Positions 7,823 through 16,458 are shown, numbered from the stretch's first letter. The stretch is 43,254 nt of DNA from [Streptosporangium] indianense (GCF_021474405.1 NZ_JAKEIO010000061.1:1-43254), one strand, 5' to 3'. The notes: generated from the sequence alone by a model not told the origin. A program made the numbers and translations.

Positions 7823-8517
7823 GCCTCGGCTCCTGTCGTGGCGCGGCGCAGGACGCGGTCGCAGGCCGCGAGGTGGGCTCCGAGCGCCTCTTCGAAGCTG
7901 GTGCCGGATGCTTCGTGCAGCAGTTGGCGGCGGATGGCCAGTTCGGTGCCCGAGACGGCACGTGTGCGGTCCGCGGCGAGCCGGAGGGCCTCGGGCACGT
8001 CGTCGGTCAGCTCGTCGACCAGGTGCAGGGCCAGGGCGTCGGCGGCGCCGACGGGGGTGCCGTAGAGGACGGCGTGGCGGACGGGGGTCGCGTGGGGGCC
8101 GTGTCCGGCGAGCCGGTACAGGGCCATGCCCGGCCAGGTCCCGCCGCCCTCGACGGGGACGACCAGGCGCACCGTGGTGGTGGCGATGCGGTGGTCGGTG
8201 GCCAGGAGCACGTCCAGGGCGGGGCCTCCGCAGTCGCCGTCGGCGACGGCGACGGTGGGGGCGGGCAGGCGTTCCAGGCGGCGCAGGACGCGCTCCCACT
8301 TGCTGACGAGGGAGACGGTCAGGCCGTCCGGCAGGGGTCCGCTCGGGGCGCCGGAGACGTGTACGACGACGCTGGCGCGTCCGTCGAGGTCCTCGGCTGC
8401 CTCGCAGGCCGCGGTGACGGCGGCGACGGTGTGGGCGGACAGGGGCTGCCGCCCGTCGATCCGCAGGGGGATCTCCTCGGACGCGGGGTGTGCCGCGGCC
8501 GTCGGGGTGCTCTTCAT
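7819..8517 (-). CDS. dpgB: Enoyl-CoA hydratase-like DpgB
   Basis: About 232 aa from ATG at 8517, which has a GGTGAGAG ribosome site. An in-frame GTG at 8544 overlapping the dpgA stop (GTGA) would add nine residues and is equally possible. The fold is a divergent crotonase: ERLPAPTVAVADGDCGGPALDVLLATDHRIA contains the oxyanion-hole region, and GVGAADALALHLVDEL-like helices follow. DpgB is known to accelerate DpgA and, with DpgD, to direct cyclisation and dehydration toward the dihydroxyphenylacetyl product. Its position between dpgA and dpgC, with 4-bp overlaps, supports the call. Confidence 0.92.
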   Translation of the reverse strand: MKSTPTAAAHPASEEIPLRIDGRQPLSAHTVAAVTAACEAAEDLDGRASVVVHVSGAPSGPLPDGLTVSLVSKWERVLRRLERLPAPTVAVADGDCGGPALDVLLATDHRIATTTVRLVVPVEGGGTWPGMALYRLAGHGPHATPVRHAVLYGTPVGAADALALHLVDELTDDVPEALRLAADRTRAVSGTELAIRRQLLHEASGTSFEEALGAHLAACDRVLRRATTGAEA

Positions 8518-8540
8518 CGCTTCTCTCACCTGTTCCGTGG

Positions 8541-9692
8541 TCACCACTGCACCAGTGCGGTCTCGATGGTCGAGCCGGGGCCCATCGTCATCAGCACGCC
8601 GTAGTCGCCGGCGTGGGCGGCTCCCTCGCGGAGCAGTCGTTCGTAGGAGAACAGGAAGGACCCGCTGGAGAGGTTGCCGTAGTCGCGCAGGACGCCGGTG
8701 GTGTGCCGTACGTCGTGGCGGGTGAGGCCGAGGTTGACGCGTACGGCGTCGATCACCTTCTTGCCGCCGGAGTGCACGAGCCAGTGGGCGATGTCGCGTC
8801 GGCGCAGTCCGGCGCCGGTGAGCAGCCGGTCGACGATCTGCTCGGCGTTGGCGCCGACGACGTAGGGGACGAGCGGGTCGAGGTAGAAGCTGAACTTGTT
8901 CTGGTCGTCGTCCCAGTCGTAGCGCATCGCGTCGATGGCGTCGGTGATCAGGTGGCTGGCGAAGGCGAGGATGCGGGGGCCGTCCTGTGCCGGCGGGGTG
9001 CCGGCCGGGCCGTAGGCGGCGTCGGGTGGGTCGGCGGTGAGGGCGACGGCCGCTGCGCCGTCCCCGAAGAGGCTGTTGACGACGGCGGTGCGCATGCTGC
9101 CGTCGATGACGTAGGCGGCGGAGCAGGCTTCCGCGCAGAGCATCACGGCGACCTTGCCGGGGTTGGCGGTGACCCAGCCGGCGGTGGCGTTGAGGGCGTT
9201 CAGGCCTGCGTTGCAGCCCATGCCGACGACGTCGACGCGGCTGGTGCGGGGCAGGAGGCCCATGTCCTTGATGAGGTGGGCGCTGAGGCCGGGAGTGAGG
9301 AAACCGGTGGTGGTGGTGCAGCACAGGTAGTCGATGTCGGCGAGGTCGAGGCCGGTGTTCTCCAGGCAGGCGCGGATGGCCCGGGCGCCCATGTCGAGGG
9401 CGGTCCGCTTGTGCTTCGCGAGGAGTTCGCCCTGGGCCTCGGAGAGGACGGCGCCGTCGGTGTCCCGGGGCGGGAGGGTGAGGTGGCGGCGTTCGATGGC
9501 GCTGTTGAGGAAGACCGAGCGGACCTTGGGGTCGGTGATGCCGAAGAGGTCGAGGACTTCCCGCTGGGAGTACGCATGGTCGGTGACGGCGGTACCGACC
9601 CCCATGATCCGTGGGCTGCCGAGGCCTTTGGACGGTGTGGTGACGGGGGTGTCGAGGAGGGCGGTGCCGTGGAGATCTGCGTCGGCGGTCAT
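8541..9692 (-). CDS. dpgA: Type III polyketide synthase DpgA (3,5-dihydroxyphenylacetyl-CoA synthase)
   Basis: 383 aa chalcone-synthase-like enzyme that condenses four malonyl-CoA units. The catalytic triad is visible: Cys in VVGMGCNAGLNAL, His in WLVHSGGKKV and Asn in LRDYGNLSSGSF. The C-terminal GPGSTIETALVQW is typical of the DpgA clade. I take ATG 9692 as the start because GGGGGTGGA lies about 7 nt upstream; ATG 9710 would add six residues. The gene is followed directly by dpgB. An 85-bp spacer separates it from the aminotransferase gene and shows no palindrome, so it is probably read through from the cmlA promoter. Confidence 0.96.
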   Translation of the reverse strand: MTADADLHGTALLDTPVTTPSKGLGSPRIMGVGTAVTDHAYSQREVLDLFGITDPKVRSVFLNSAIERRHLTLPPRDTDGAVLSEAQGELLAKHKRTALDMGARAIRACLENTGLDLADIDYLCCTTTTGFLTPGLSAHLIKDMGLLPRTSRVDVVGMGCNAGLNALNATAGWVTANPGKVAVMLCAEACSAAYVIDGSMRTAVVNSLFGDGAAAVALTADPPDAAYGPAGTPPAQDGPRILAFASHLITDAIDAMRYDWDDDQNKFSFYLDPLVPYVVGANAEQIVDRLLTGAGLRRRDIAHWLVHSGGKKVIDAVRVNLGLTRHDVRHTTGVLRDYGNLSSGSFLFSYERLLREGAAHAGDYGVLMTMGPGSTIETALVQW

Positions 9693-9794
9693 CGGAAGGT
9701 CCACCCCCACATGCGTGGCTTGCTGCGAATGAGACGTCGTGCTGTCGACACGGGGCTTCGCTTTCTGTGAGTGACGGGAGGGAACGGCGGTGCT

Positions 9795-11102
9795 TCAGCG
9801 GGCCCGGGCCGCTTCGGCCGTGATGAACCGGGTGAGCCGGGCTGTGCCTTCGGTGATGTCGGCCTGGGTCAGGTAGCTGACGGACAGGCGCAGGCTGCGC
9901 TCGCCGCCGCCTTGGGGATAGAAGTAGGACATGGGCGTCCAGATGACGCCGTGGTCCTCCGCCGAGCGCACCAGGGCGGCGTTGTCGGCGGGGAAGGGGA
10001 CGTCCAGGGTGAGGAAGAATCCGCCGTCCGGCTCGTTCCAGCGAACGCCGAGTGCGCTGCGCTCGGGTTCGGGGAAGCATGCGTCGAGCCGTTTCAGGAT
10101 GGCCCGCATCGCCTCCCCGTAGTACGCCGCGGTGTCGGTGTTGAGTTCGGAGGTGCGTCCGCCTGCGGCGAGGAGCATGCCCGCCACGGCGGCCTGGCTC
10201 AGGGGCGAGGTGTTGACCGTGACCATGCTCTTGATCTTGACGAGTTCGTCGGCGAGGAGGCCCTGCCCGCCGTCCTCGTCCACGACGACCTGGTCGGCGA
10301 CGGCGAAGCCGACCCGGGCGCCGGGGAAGAGGGTCTTGGAGTACGAGCCGAGGTGGACGACGCGCCGGTCGTGGTCGAGGGACTTCAGGGTGGGCAGTTG
10401 CCGGCCGGGGCTGACCAGCCGGTAGGGGCTGTCCTCCAGGATCAGGAAGTCCTCGCGGCGCGCCAGGTCGAGCAGGGCGTGCCGCTCCCGCAACGGCATC
10501 GTGAATCCGGAGGGGTTGGAGTGGTCGGGGACGACGTAGAAGGCGCGGGGGCGGCGGCCGCGCGCCTTCTCGGCGGCGACCGCGGCCTCCAGGCGGGCGC
10601 TGCGGAAGCCGTCGGGGCCCTCCGCCACGGGGGTCGGTTCGACGCCGAGCAGCCGGGCGGCCCCGGTGATGCCGACGTAGCACGGGCTGGAGACCAGCAG
10701 GGTGTCGCGCGGCCCCGCCAGCAGGGCGCGCAAGGTCAGGAAGATGGCCTCCTGGCAGCCCACGGTCACCACGACGGCCTCGGGTGGCACGTCGATGTCC
10801 TCGTCCTCGCGCAGTGACCGCGTGACCAGTTCGCGGATCTGCCCGCCGGTCGGTCCGTACTGGAAGAGCGCGTCGCGGATCTCCGCGGGTGTGGCGCCGC
10901 GTTCCTCCAGGTGGTCGAGGTAGCGGCGGATGTGCCGGAAGACCTCCTCGACGTCGAAGAAACCGTCGTACGGGCGGCCCGGTGCGAACGAGACCGCCCG
11001 GGGGTAGCGGTGGGTGATCTCGTTCAGGAAGTTCATCGTGTCGAGGACCGGGTCGCTGACGCCGGCGTGCAGTTGGGCTCTCCGGAGGGTGGCGGGTGCC
11101 AT
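9795..11102 (-). CDS. hpgT: PLP-dependent phenylglycine aminotransferase (HpgT type)
   Basis: About 435 aa, fold-type I (class I/II) aminotransferase. The Schiff-base lysine is in LGSYSKTLFPGARVGF. Upstream are FQYGPTGGQ and VVPDHSNPSGFTMPLRER, the latter the N-P segment that contacts PLP, and a C-terminal Arg region (SLRLSVSYL). HpgT/Pgat converts arylglyoxylates to 4-hydroxy- and 3,5-dihydroxyphenylglycine. Here, without an intact HmaS, the substrate is probably only 3,5-dihydroxyphenylglyoxylate from DpgC. The start is ATG 11102, just after the cmlA stop; ATG 11117, which overlaps cmlA, is an alternative. A generic MocR/2-aminoadipate aminotransferase is the other possibility, but the context argues strongly for HpgT. 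Confidence 0.88.
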   Translation of the reverse strand: MAPATLRRAQLHAGVSDPVLDTMNFLNEITHRYPRAVSFAPGRPYDGFFDVEEVFRHIRRYLDHLEERGATPAEIRDALFQYGPTGGQIRELVTRSLREDEDIDVPPEAVVVTVGCQEAIFLTLRALLAGPRDTLLVSSPCYVGITGAARLLGVEPTPVAEGPDGFRSARLEAAVAAEKARGRRPRAFYVVPDHSNPSGFTMPLRERHALLDLARREDFLILEDSPYRLVSPGRQLPTLKSLDHDRRVVHLGSYSKTLFPGARVGFAVADQVVVDEDGGQGLLADELVKIKSMVTVNTSPLSQAAVAGMLLAAGGRTSELNTDTAAYYGEAMRAILKRLDACFPEPERSALGVRWNEPDGGFFLTLDVPFPADNAALVRSAEDHGVIWTPMSYFYPQGGGERSLRLSVSYLTQADITEGTARLTRFITAEAARAR

Positions 11103-11104
11103 GT

Positions 11105-12688
11105 CTACCAGCGCCATTCCTGCTGGCCGTAGAGGTGGCCGGCCTTGATGCCGCGGTCGGCGCACCAGGTCATGAACTCCTCGATCTGCTTGATCTGGTA
11201 CGTGTCGGGGGTGTACGTCGTCGCCATGACGTGGCCGAGCCAGGGCTCCTCGCCCATGGCGTACACGTACGCCTCCTTGGCGCCCAGTTCGGTCATGATC
11301 GCGGCGGCCTGCTCGGCGTTGGAGCCGGACAGCTTGCGGGAGTTGCTCATTTTCTTGGTGATCGGGATGGTGAGCAGGGCCTGGTAGAGCCAGGTGAGGG
11401 GGGCGCCGTCGCACTCCATGCCGAGGAAGGCGTAGTCGGCGGTGCCCAGTTCCTGCTTGATGTAGCGGTAGAGGGAGGGCTCGATGCCGGAGGAGTCGGC
11501 GCCGGCGAAGACGTTCTTGTCGGCGAGGCGCACCCAGTACGTGGACTTGGCGCGGATGTCGAGGTCGCAGTGCTCTCCGAGGAACGGGGTGGCGGTGACC
11601 TTGCCGCCGGGGAACTCGATCTCGTCGAAGTCGTCGACCTCGACCACCGGGAAGCCCTGGCTCTTGAGCATCAGTGCCATGTTCGGGTCGGCCAGGTTGC
11701 CGCGGGAGGACCGGGGCACGACGATCGCGCCGACGCGGCCGCGCAGTTGCAGCAGGGTCTCCAGCACGATGTGGTCCTGGTGCCCATGGGTGATCAGCAC
11801 GAGGTCGATGAAGTCGGGCAGGTCGTCGAGGGTGTAGCGGTCGCCGGCCGTGCTGTCGGCGCTGATGAAGGGGTCCGTGACGATGGCCGCCTGCGGGGTC
11901 TGCATCACCAGACAGGCGTGGCCGAAGTAGCGGATGCGGCCGCCTGACTCGATGTGGCGGTCCTCGGCGAGGGAGGGCTCTTCGCTGAGCATGTGCGACA
12001 GCTGTCCCGCCTGGGTGTCGTCGAGGCCGAGGGCCTCGCGCAGGTGGCCGAGGGTGGTGGGCCGCACGCGGGTGCGGAACAGCTCCGCGAGACCCTCGTG
12101 GCGGAAGGGGATGTCGAGCTCCAGGACGTCCGGGGAGGGCAGCCGCGGGGTGCTGAGGACGAAGGGGCGCTCGATGCCGGTCTCGAAGGACAGCTGCACC
12201 GACTGCCGCGACTCCTGGTAGATGTCGCTCTTGTAGACGACCGGCTCCATGAAGCGCAGCTGCGCCTGGTTGTCGGTGTCGTAGGCGAGTTCGATCAGGC
12301 CGCCGAGCTCCGGCGGCAGCTTCGGGTACAGCGGGGTGAGGTCGAAACCGGTGGCATTGGCGCGCAGCAGTTCCTGGCCGGCGACGATCGCGTCGGCGAA
12401 GCGCAGGATGTGCGCGCGGTCCCGCTTGATCGCGGCGAGCAGATCGCGCACCTCGTCGGCACGCTCCTCCGGGATGTTGATGAAGTAGCCGCCGCGAAGG
12501 TCGGGGTTGTTGCTGGCCGCCACGTGTACCTGGGGGGACTGCAGGTAGGACTCGAGCAGCGGTACCTGGAGGAATGCGAGGTTCATCGCCGACTGCACCG
12601 GTGCCGTGGTGTACGGCCACGCGAAGAATCTGTCGATCAGCGGTTCGACGATCACTTTCGAGCGCAGGAACAGCTGCTGATCAGCCAT
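11105..12688 (-). CDS. CmlA-type diiron beta-hydroxylase acting on NRPS-bound amino acid
   Basis: 527 aa, matching CmlA of chloramphenicol biosynthesis (about 530 aa) and its homologues in teicoplanin/A40926-type clusters. The N-terminal half (1-240) is the CmlA-specific domain (FLRSKVIVEPLIDRFFAWP). The C-terminal half is a metallo-beta-lactamase fold with the HGHQDH metal motif, the diagnostic Glu in FLGEHCDLDI and Asp in FAGADSSGIE, which are diiron ligands in CmlA. Family members hydroxylate the beta-carbon of an aminoacyl group tethered to a carrier protein. The residue hydroxylated here is unknown; an aromatic amino acid is most likely. As first gene of the minus-strand cmlA-hpgT-dpgABCD operon, it has two activator palindromes 100-200 bp upstream. 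Confidence 0.9.
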   Translation of the reverse strand: MADQQLFLRSKVIVEPLIDRFFAWPYTTAPVQSAMNLAFLQVPLLESYLQSPQVHVAASNNPDLRGGYFINIPEERADEVRDLLAAIKRDRAHILRFADAIVAGQELLRANATGFDLTPLYPKLPPELGGLIELAYDTDNQAQLRFMEPVVYKSDIYQESRQSVQLSFETGIERPFVLSTPRLPSPDVLELDIPFRHEGLAELFRTRVRPTTLGHLREALGLDDTQAGQLSHMLSEEPSLAEDRHIESGGRIRYFGHACLVMQTPQAAIVTDPFISADSTAGDRYTLDDLPDFIDLVLITHGHQDHIVLETLLQLRGRVGAIVVPRSSRGNLADPNMALMLKSQGFPVVEVDDFDEIEFPGGKVTATPFLGEHCDLDIRAKSTYWVRLADKNVFAGADSSGIEPSLYRYIKQELGTADYAFLGMECDGAPLTWLYQALLTIPITKKMSNSRKLSGSNAEQAAAIMTELGAKEAYVYAMGEEPWLGHVMATTYTPDTYQIKQIEEFMTWCADRGIKAGHLYGQQEWRW

Positions 12689-12790
12689 GGGTTTCCCATC
12701 TCTTGGAGCTTTTGAACAGGCAGGGGTGCGGCCTCAAGCTAGGCGTGACGGGGCTGGCCGATCAATGTCCAACAGATTTCACGGCGTTGT

Positions 12791-12819
12791 GTTCAACTGC
12801 TTCCACGCAGCAGTTGAAC
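12791..12819. promoter_or_regulatory. StrR-type activator binding palindrome (site 3)
   Basis: GTTCAACTG (12791-12799), 11 bases, CAGTTGAAC (12811-12819): a perfect inverted repeat identical to the StrR/NovG consensus, about 105 bp upstream of the cmlA start. It probably serves the minus-strand cmlA-hpgT-dpg promoter. Confidence 0.92.
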
Positions 12820-12861
12820 ATGCGGAAAGCCCGCTGCAATTCGGGCAGAAAAACGCTGGCT

Positions 12862-12890
12862 GTTCAACCGTGTACCAGCGGCAGTTGAAC
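12862..12890. promoter_or_regulatory. StrR-type activator binding palindrome (site 4)
   Basis: GTTCAACCG (12862-12870), 11 bases, CAGTTGAAC (12882-12890); the arms differ at one position. It lies about 100 bp upstream of the plus-strand operon start at 12991, mirroring site 3 for the opposite operon. Confidence 0.9.
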
Positions 12891-12990
12891 ACCCCAGGAC
12901 CATTGTTACGGTTGTCCCATTCTTCGCCGACTCCTCCGTCGCCGTCCCGTGAATTGCCGCCGAATTCCTTATGCAGAAAGGGTCGATCAC

Positions 12991-14094
12991 GTGGTCCTCG
13001 ACGAACTGGTGGTGGCTCCGGTGACGATCACGCCGACGAAACCGCTGACGCCGACGCATGTCAAAGGGCTGCTGTGGACGGACATCCTGGTCAAGGCGAG
13101 CGCGACGGCCGGGCGGGTGCGGCTGCTGTGGAACGACCGCATGGCGACGCTGACGACCCAGTCGACGGCGTTCTGGCGGTATCTGGACCGGGTCGAGCCG
13201 GACACGGACTGGAGCCTGGAGTCGGCGGCCGCGATCGGTGAGCGTTACGTCCGCTTCCACTCCGAGGGCGGCAGGAGCGACCCCCGGGGAGTGGGCGCCT
13301 ACCTGGAGCGGGTCGATGCGTCCGGGTGGATCCACCCGGCCGGCCGGCGGGTGCTGGATGCATGGCGTGCCGAGCTGGACCTGCTGGGTGTCGGCGATCT
13401 CGGCCTCGGGGAGGACCGTCCGCTGGCCGCGGCGGCGGACACGACGCTGCAAACGCTGGCGGAGCGGGGCCTGTTGGTCGACCACCGCCGCTTCGGCGGC
13501 CCCGTCCACCTGGACGGCACGCGCTGGGGCCTGCCGCTGCGGCAGCTGGTCGGGAGCGACGGGCATCCCAACTACCTGCTGCCCATCCTGCGCGAGCTGA
13601 TCCCGGCGATCGGCCCGGGCCGGGTGTTCCTGCTGGTCTTCGACGACGGCCTGGCCGCCGACTATCTGCTGCTCGACCGGGTGCTGACCGCGTTCGGGGG
13701 CCGTTCGGTACGGCTCGCGTTCAGCAGGGTGCCCGTCGACGAGGCGGTGCGCTCCAGCCGGTACGGCGGCTGGCGCGGCTGCACCCTCTCCGACCTGTCG
13801 GCGGTCTCCGGTTCGGCCGACCGGGCCGCCTACCGGCTGGGGATGCGGCTGTACTTCACGGGGGTGCTGCCCCGCCGCTCCGAGCAGCCGTTCCGAATGC
13901 CGGTGCTGCGTCGGTGCGTGGGACGCGCCGCCCGGCTGCTCACCCGCACCGCGGCCGACATCGACGGGGGCGTGCCGCCGAAGACGCTTGCCCGGTCCCG
14001 GCACCCGAACGGCTTCGTCGACCCGTACCGGCTGACGACGTCACTGCTCGGCCCGCCGCCGGTGGACCCGCGGCTGCTGAGGATCTACACGTGA
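12991..14094 (+). CDS. Unknown protein with class I aminoacyl-tRNA-synthetase-like (HUP) N-terminal motif
   Basis: 367 aa; I do not recognise a named family. GTG 12991 is chosen because AAAGGG lies 8 nt upstream; an upstream GTG at 12949 is possible. Residues 12-25 read ITPTKPLTPTHVKG, followed by an amphipathic helix (LLWTDILVKASATAG). This resembles the first strand and signature helix of class I aminoacyl-tRNA synthetases, where PTGPLHVGHLRG is typical, with the first His of HIGH replaced by Thr and the second kept. Further on, DGHPNYLLPILREL and FLLVFDDGLAADYLLLDRVLTAFG look like Rossmann-type segments. No anticodon-binding domain and no clear KMSKS are present. It may bind ATP and adenylate a carboxylate, or be a non-catalytic relative. 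First gene of the five-gene operon, with a 4-bp overlap to the next gene. Confidence 0.75.
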   Translation: MVLDELVVAPVTITPTKPLTPTHVKGLLWTDILVKASATAGRVRLLWNDRMATLTTQSTAFWRYLDRVEPDTDWSLESAAAIGERYVRFHSEGGRSDPRGVGAYLERVDASGWIHPAGRRVLDAWRAELDLLGVGDLGLGEDRPLAAAADTTLQTLAERGLLVDHRRFGGPVHLDGTRWGLPLRQLVGSDGHPNYLLPILRELIPAIGPGRVFLLVFDDGLAADYLLLDRVLTAFGGRSVRLAFSRVPVDEAVRSSRYGGWRGCTLSDLSAVSGSADRAAYRLGMRLYFTGVLPRRSEQPFRMPVLRRCVGRAARLLTRTAADIDGGVPPKTLARSRHPNGFVDPYRLTTSLLGPPPVDPRLLRIYT

Positions 14095-14819
14095 GCGGGT
14101 TACCGGCCGGAGCACCGGCGGGCGCGGCGGCCCTGCGGGCCGCGGCGCTGTCCCGGGTGGCGGCGGTCCGTGCGGGGCTGGGCGCCGGACCGGTTCCCAG
14201 GGGGCTGGGGGTGGCCGTGGTCGTGGCCGACCTCGACATCGCGGCGTTCGTCCGCGGCGCCGCGCAGTTCGCCGTGGGAGTCCCGGCCGACCTGCGGGAA
14301 GGCTGGTACCGGACCTTCACCAGAACGGTGTTCCTGGCGGGCCGGCCGGAGGCCGTGGCGGTCCGGCACCCGCACCGGCTCGTCACGCCGGACGGGAACC
14401 TCGCGTGGTACGGCCCGGCCGCACGCGGGGCGCTGCTGCCGCTGTCCCGGCTGCTGCGCTCCTTCCAGGGCCCCCGGCCGGTCGAGGTGCCGACCGGGCC
14501 CCTGACCGTGACGGTGCCCGGGCCGCCGTCCGGCCGCACCGCGCAGGTGTCGGTCGCGGTCGGCGGCGTCAGCACCGGCGCCTACCTCGTCCATGTGCAC
14601 CATCTGATCGCGGAGGCCGTGCTGCGCGGACTGGTCGGCCCGGGCGACACCCTGCGGGTGGGCCACCGGAGGTCCCTCGACCCCGCTCAGTTCCACGACG
14701 CCCTCGACCCCGCCCGTGCCGGTGCGGTCCAGACCCGGATCGCCGGCAGCGGCTCCGACCCCGACCGACTGGCCCTGTTCGGCGTGCTGACGCCGGACCG
14801 CAGCGAAGGAGACCACTGA
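14091..14819 (+). CDS. Unknown small protein of the five-gene operon, TTA codon at position 4
   Basis: 242 aa, unrecognised family. GTG 14091 overlaps the previous stop (GTGA). The fourth codon is TTA (14100-14102), so bldA should gate translation at once. Visible segments are a hydrophobic strand GVAVVVADLDIAAFV, then SVAVGGVSTGAYLVHVHHLIAEAVLRGLVGPGD with a His-rich VHVHH, and a polar tail. There is no signal peptide or membrane helix. The HVHH run could bind metal, but no known motif is completed. One base separates it from the GH3 gene, so the two are presumably translationally coupled. It could be a partner subunit of the preceding HUP-like protein. Confidence 0.75.
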   Translation: MSGLPAGAPAGAAALRAAALSRVAAVRAGLGAGPVPRGLGVAVVVADLDIAAFVRGAAQFAVGVPADLREGWYRTFTRTVFLAGRPEAVAVRHPHRLVTPDGNLAWYGPAARGALLPLSRLLRSFQGPRPVEVPTGPLTVTVPGPPSGRTAQVSVAVGGVSTGAYLVHVHHLIAEAVLRGLVGPGDTLRVGHRRSLDPAQFHDALDPARAGAVQTRIAGSGSDPDRLALFGVLTPDRSEGDH

Positions 14820-14820
14820 C

Positions 14821-16458
14821 GTGCAGGCCGAACGGGTGCTCGCGGAGCACCGCCGGTTCCTGGAGTGCCTGGAGCGCCCCGAGGAAGTGCAACACGACCT
14901 GCTCCGGGACATGCTGGAGCGCAACGCGGACACGTCGTTCGGGCGTGAGCACGGGCTGGCCTCGGTCCGCACCCTGGACGAGCTGCGCCGGGCCGTGCCG
15001 ATCCGCACCCACGAGGCGATGATGCCGTGGATCGAGCGGGCCATGGCCGGCGAGCCGAAGGTGCTGACCACCGACGACCCGGTCGTGTACTTCTCGTCCA
15101 GCGGGAGCACGGGCCGCGAGAAGCACATCCCCATCACCCGCACCTACATGCAGCGGACGTTCCTGCCCTTCTACCACGCGAGTTTCGCGCCGCTGCTGCG
15201 GGCGCTGCCCCAGGCGCCGGCCTCGCCCGGTGGTGTGCTGAACCTCTGGCAGGACCCGACCTCGCCGATCACCCGCACCCCGCAGGGCCGGCCGCACATC
15301 GGCGCCAGTCAGGTCGACTACCGCAAGTTCGGTGAGGACTCCGCCGTGGGTCTCGGCAACAACGCCGAGTGGAGCCGCATCCCCGAGGCGCTGGCCGGTG
15401 ACGACCCCTGGGAGCGCAGCTACTACAAGCTGCGCCTGGCCGCCGAGCAGGACATCCGGGTGGTGATCGGCGTCAATCCCGCGATGGTGGCCGGGCTGCC
15501 GTACCAACTGCGGCGGATGTGGCCGCGGTTGGTGGACGACATCCGGGCCGGGACCCTCGGCGGGCACCGGCACTCGACGCCGAACCCGGAGCGCGCCGAG
15601 CAGATCGAGGAGTACGCGAAGACGTTCGGCACGGTCCACCCTTACCATCTGTGGCCGCACCTGGCCGCCGTGTTCGTGTGGAACAGCGGCCTCGCCCGGT
15701 CCTATCTCCCCCGGGTGCGGGAGACGTACGGGCCGGGGGTGCGGCTGTTCCCGGCGCCGATCGCGTCCTGCGAGGGGCCGGCGGCCGTTCCCGTCGACGG
15801 GCACCCCCACGGGGCGCCGCTGTATCTGCCGGGCTGTGTCTACGAGTTCGCGCCCGCCGAGCGGCCGGTCACCGCCGGCAGTGAGACGCTGTCGGCCACT
15901 GAGGTGGAGGAGGGACGCGACTACCACCTGGTGCTCAGCCACGTCGGCGGGCTGTACCGGTGTGCCGTCACGGACGTGGTGACGGTGGTCGGGCGGGTGG
16001 GCCGTACCCCGCGCATCGAGTACGCCGGGCGGGACGTCGCCCGGTCCGCGGCCGGGGAGCGGCTGACGGAGGCCGTCGCGCTGCGCGCCCTGCGAGCCGC
16101 CTGCGACGACACCGGCGCGGAGCTGCGCAACGCGACGTTCCGCCTGCGCCCCGAGGACGAGGGGACCGGCCCCCGCTACCAGATTGCCGTCGCCTTCGCG
16201 GGGCCACCGGTTCCCGAACTGGGCGCCGCGCTCGACCGGCGGCTGTCGCGGGAGTGTCCCGGCTACGCCCCCGGCCGAGAATCCGGAGCGATCGGACCGG
16301 TCGAGGTGATCACCGTGCACCCGGACGCGTTCCTGCGGGAGTGGGAGCGCGCCGCACGCGCCGGGCAGCGACCGCCGCGCATCAAGGACCGTGTCTTCCT
16401 GCCCGACGAGGAGAGATGGGCGAGGATCGTCGCCACCGCGCAGGAGGTGGCGGCGTGA
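14821..16458 (+). CDS. GH3-family acyl-adenylating amido synthetase-like enzyme
   Basis: 545 aa, about full length for the GH3 fold, part of the acyl-adenylate-forming superfamily. Members activate a carboxylic acid with ATP and pass it to an amine, as in plant auxin- and jasmonate-amino acid conjugation. The phosphate-binding loop is YFSSSGSTGREKHIP (near residue 98). RLFPAPIASCEGPAAVP (near 305) corresponds to the Y-x-A-S-E-G motif, and GGLYRCAVTDVVTVVG (near 377) corresponds to the GLYRYxxGD hinge motif. GTG 14821 follows the previous stop by one base and the GAAGGAGA ribosome site inside the previous gene. In context it may join an acid, perhaps 3,5-dihydroxyphenylacetate or an HMG/mevalonate-type acid, to an amino group. 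The substrate is unknown. Confidence 0.88.
   Translation: MQAERVLAEHRRFLECLERPEEVQHDLLRDMLERNADTSFGREHGLASVRTLDELRRAVPIRTHEAMMPWIERAMAGEPKVLTTDDPVVYFSSSGSTGREKHIPITRTYMQRTFLPFYHASFAPLLRALPQAPASPGGVLNLWQDPTSPITRTPQGRPHIGASQVDYRKFGEDSAVGLGNNAEWSRIPEALAGDDPWERSYYKLRLAAEQDIRVVIGVNPAMVAGLPYQLRRMWPRLVDDIRAGTLGGHRHSTPNPERAEQIEEYAKTFGTVHPYHLWPHLAAVFVWNSGLARSYLPRVRETYGPGVRLFPAPIASCEGPAAVPVDGHPHGAPLYLPGCVYEFAPAERPVTAGSETLSATEVEEGRDYHLVLSHVGGLYRCAVTDVVTVVGRVGRTPRIEYAGRDVARSAAGERLTEAVALRALRAACDDTGAELRNATFRLRPEDEGTGPRYQIAVAFAGPPVPELGAALDRRLSRECPGYAPGRESGAIGPVEVITVHPDAFLREWERAARAGQRPPRIKDRVFLPDEERWARIVATAQEVAA

Larger units (their letters stand above)
12689..12990. promoter_or_regulatory. Divergent promoter region of the cmlA-dpg operon and the five-gene operon
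   Basis: 302 bp between divergent starts. It contains two StrR-type palindromes (annotated separately) with centres 71 bp apart, and a further lone half-site TTGAAC at 12712-12717. Nothing protein-coding is seen. The shared region implies that the dpg genes and the unknown operon are switched on together. Confidence 0.8.
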
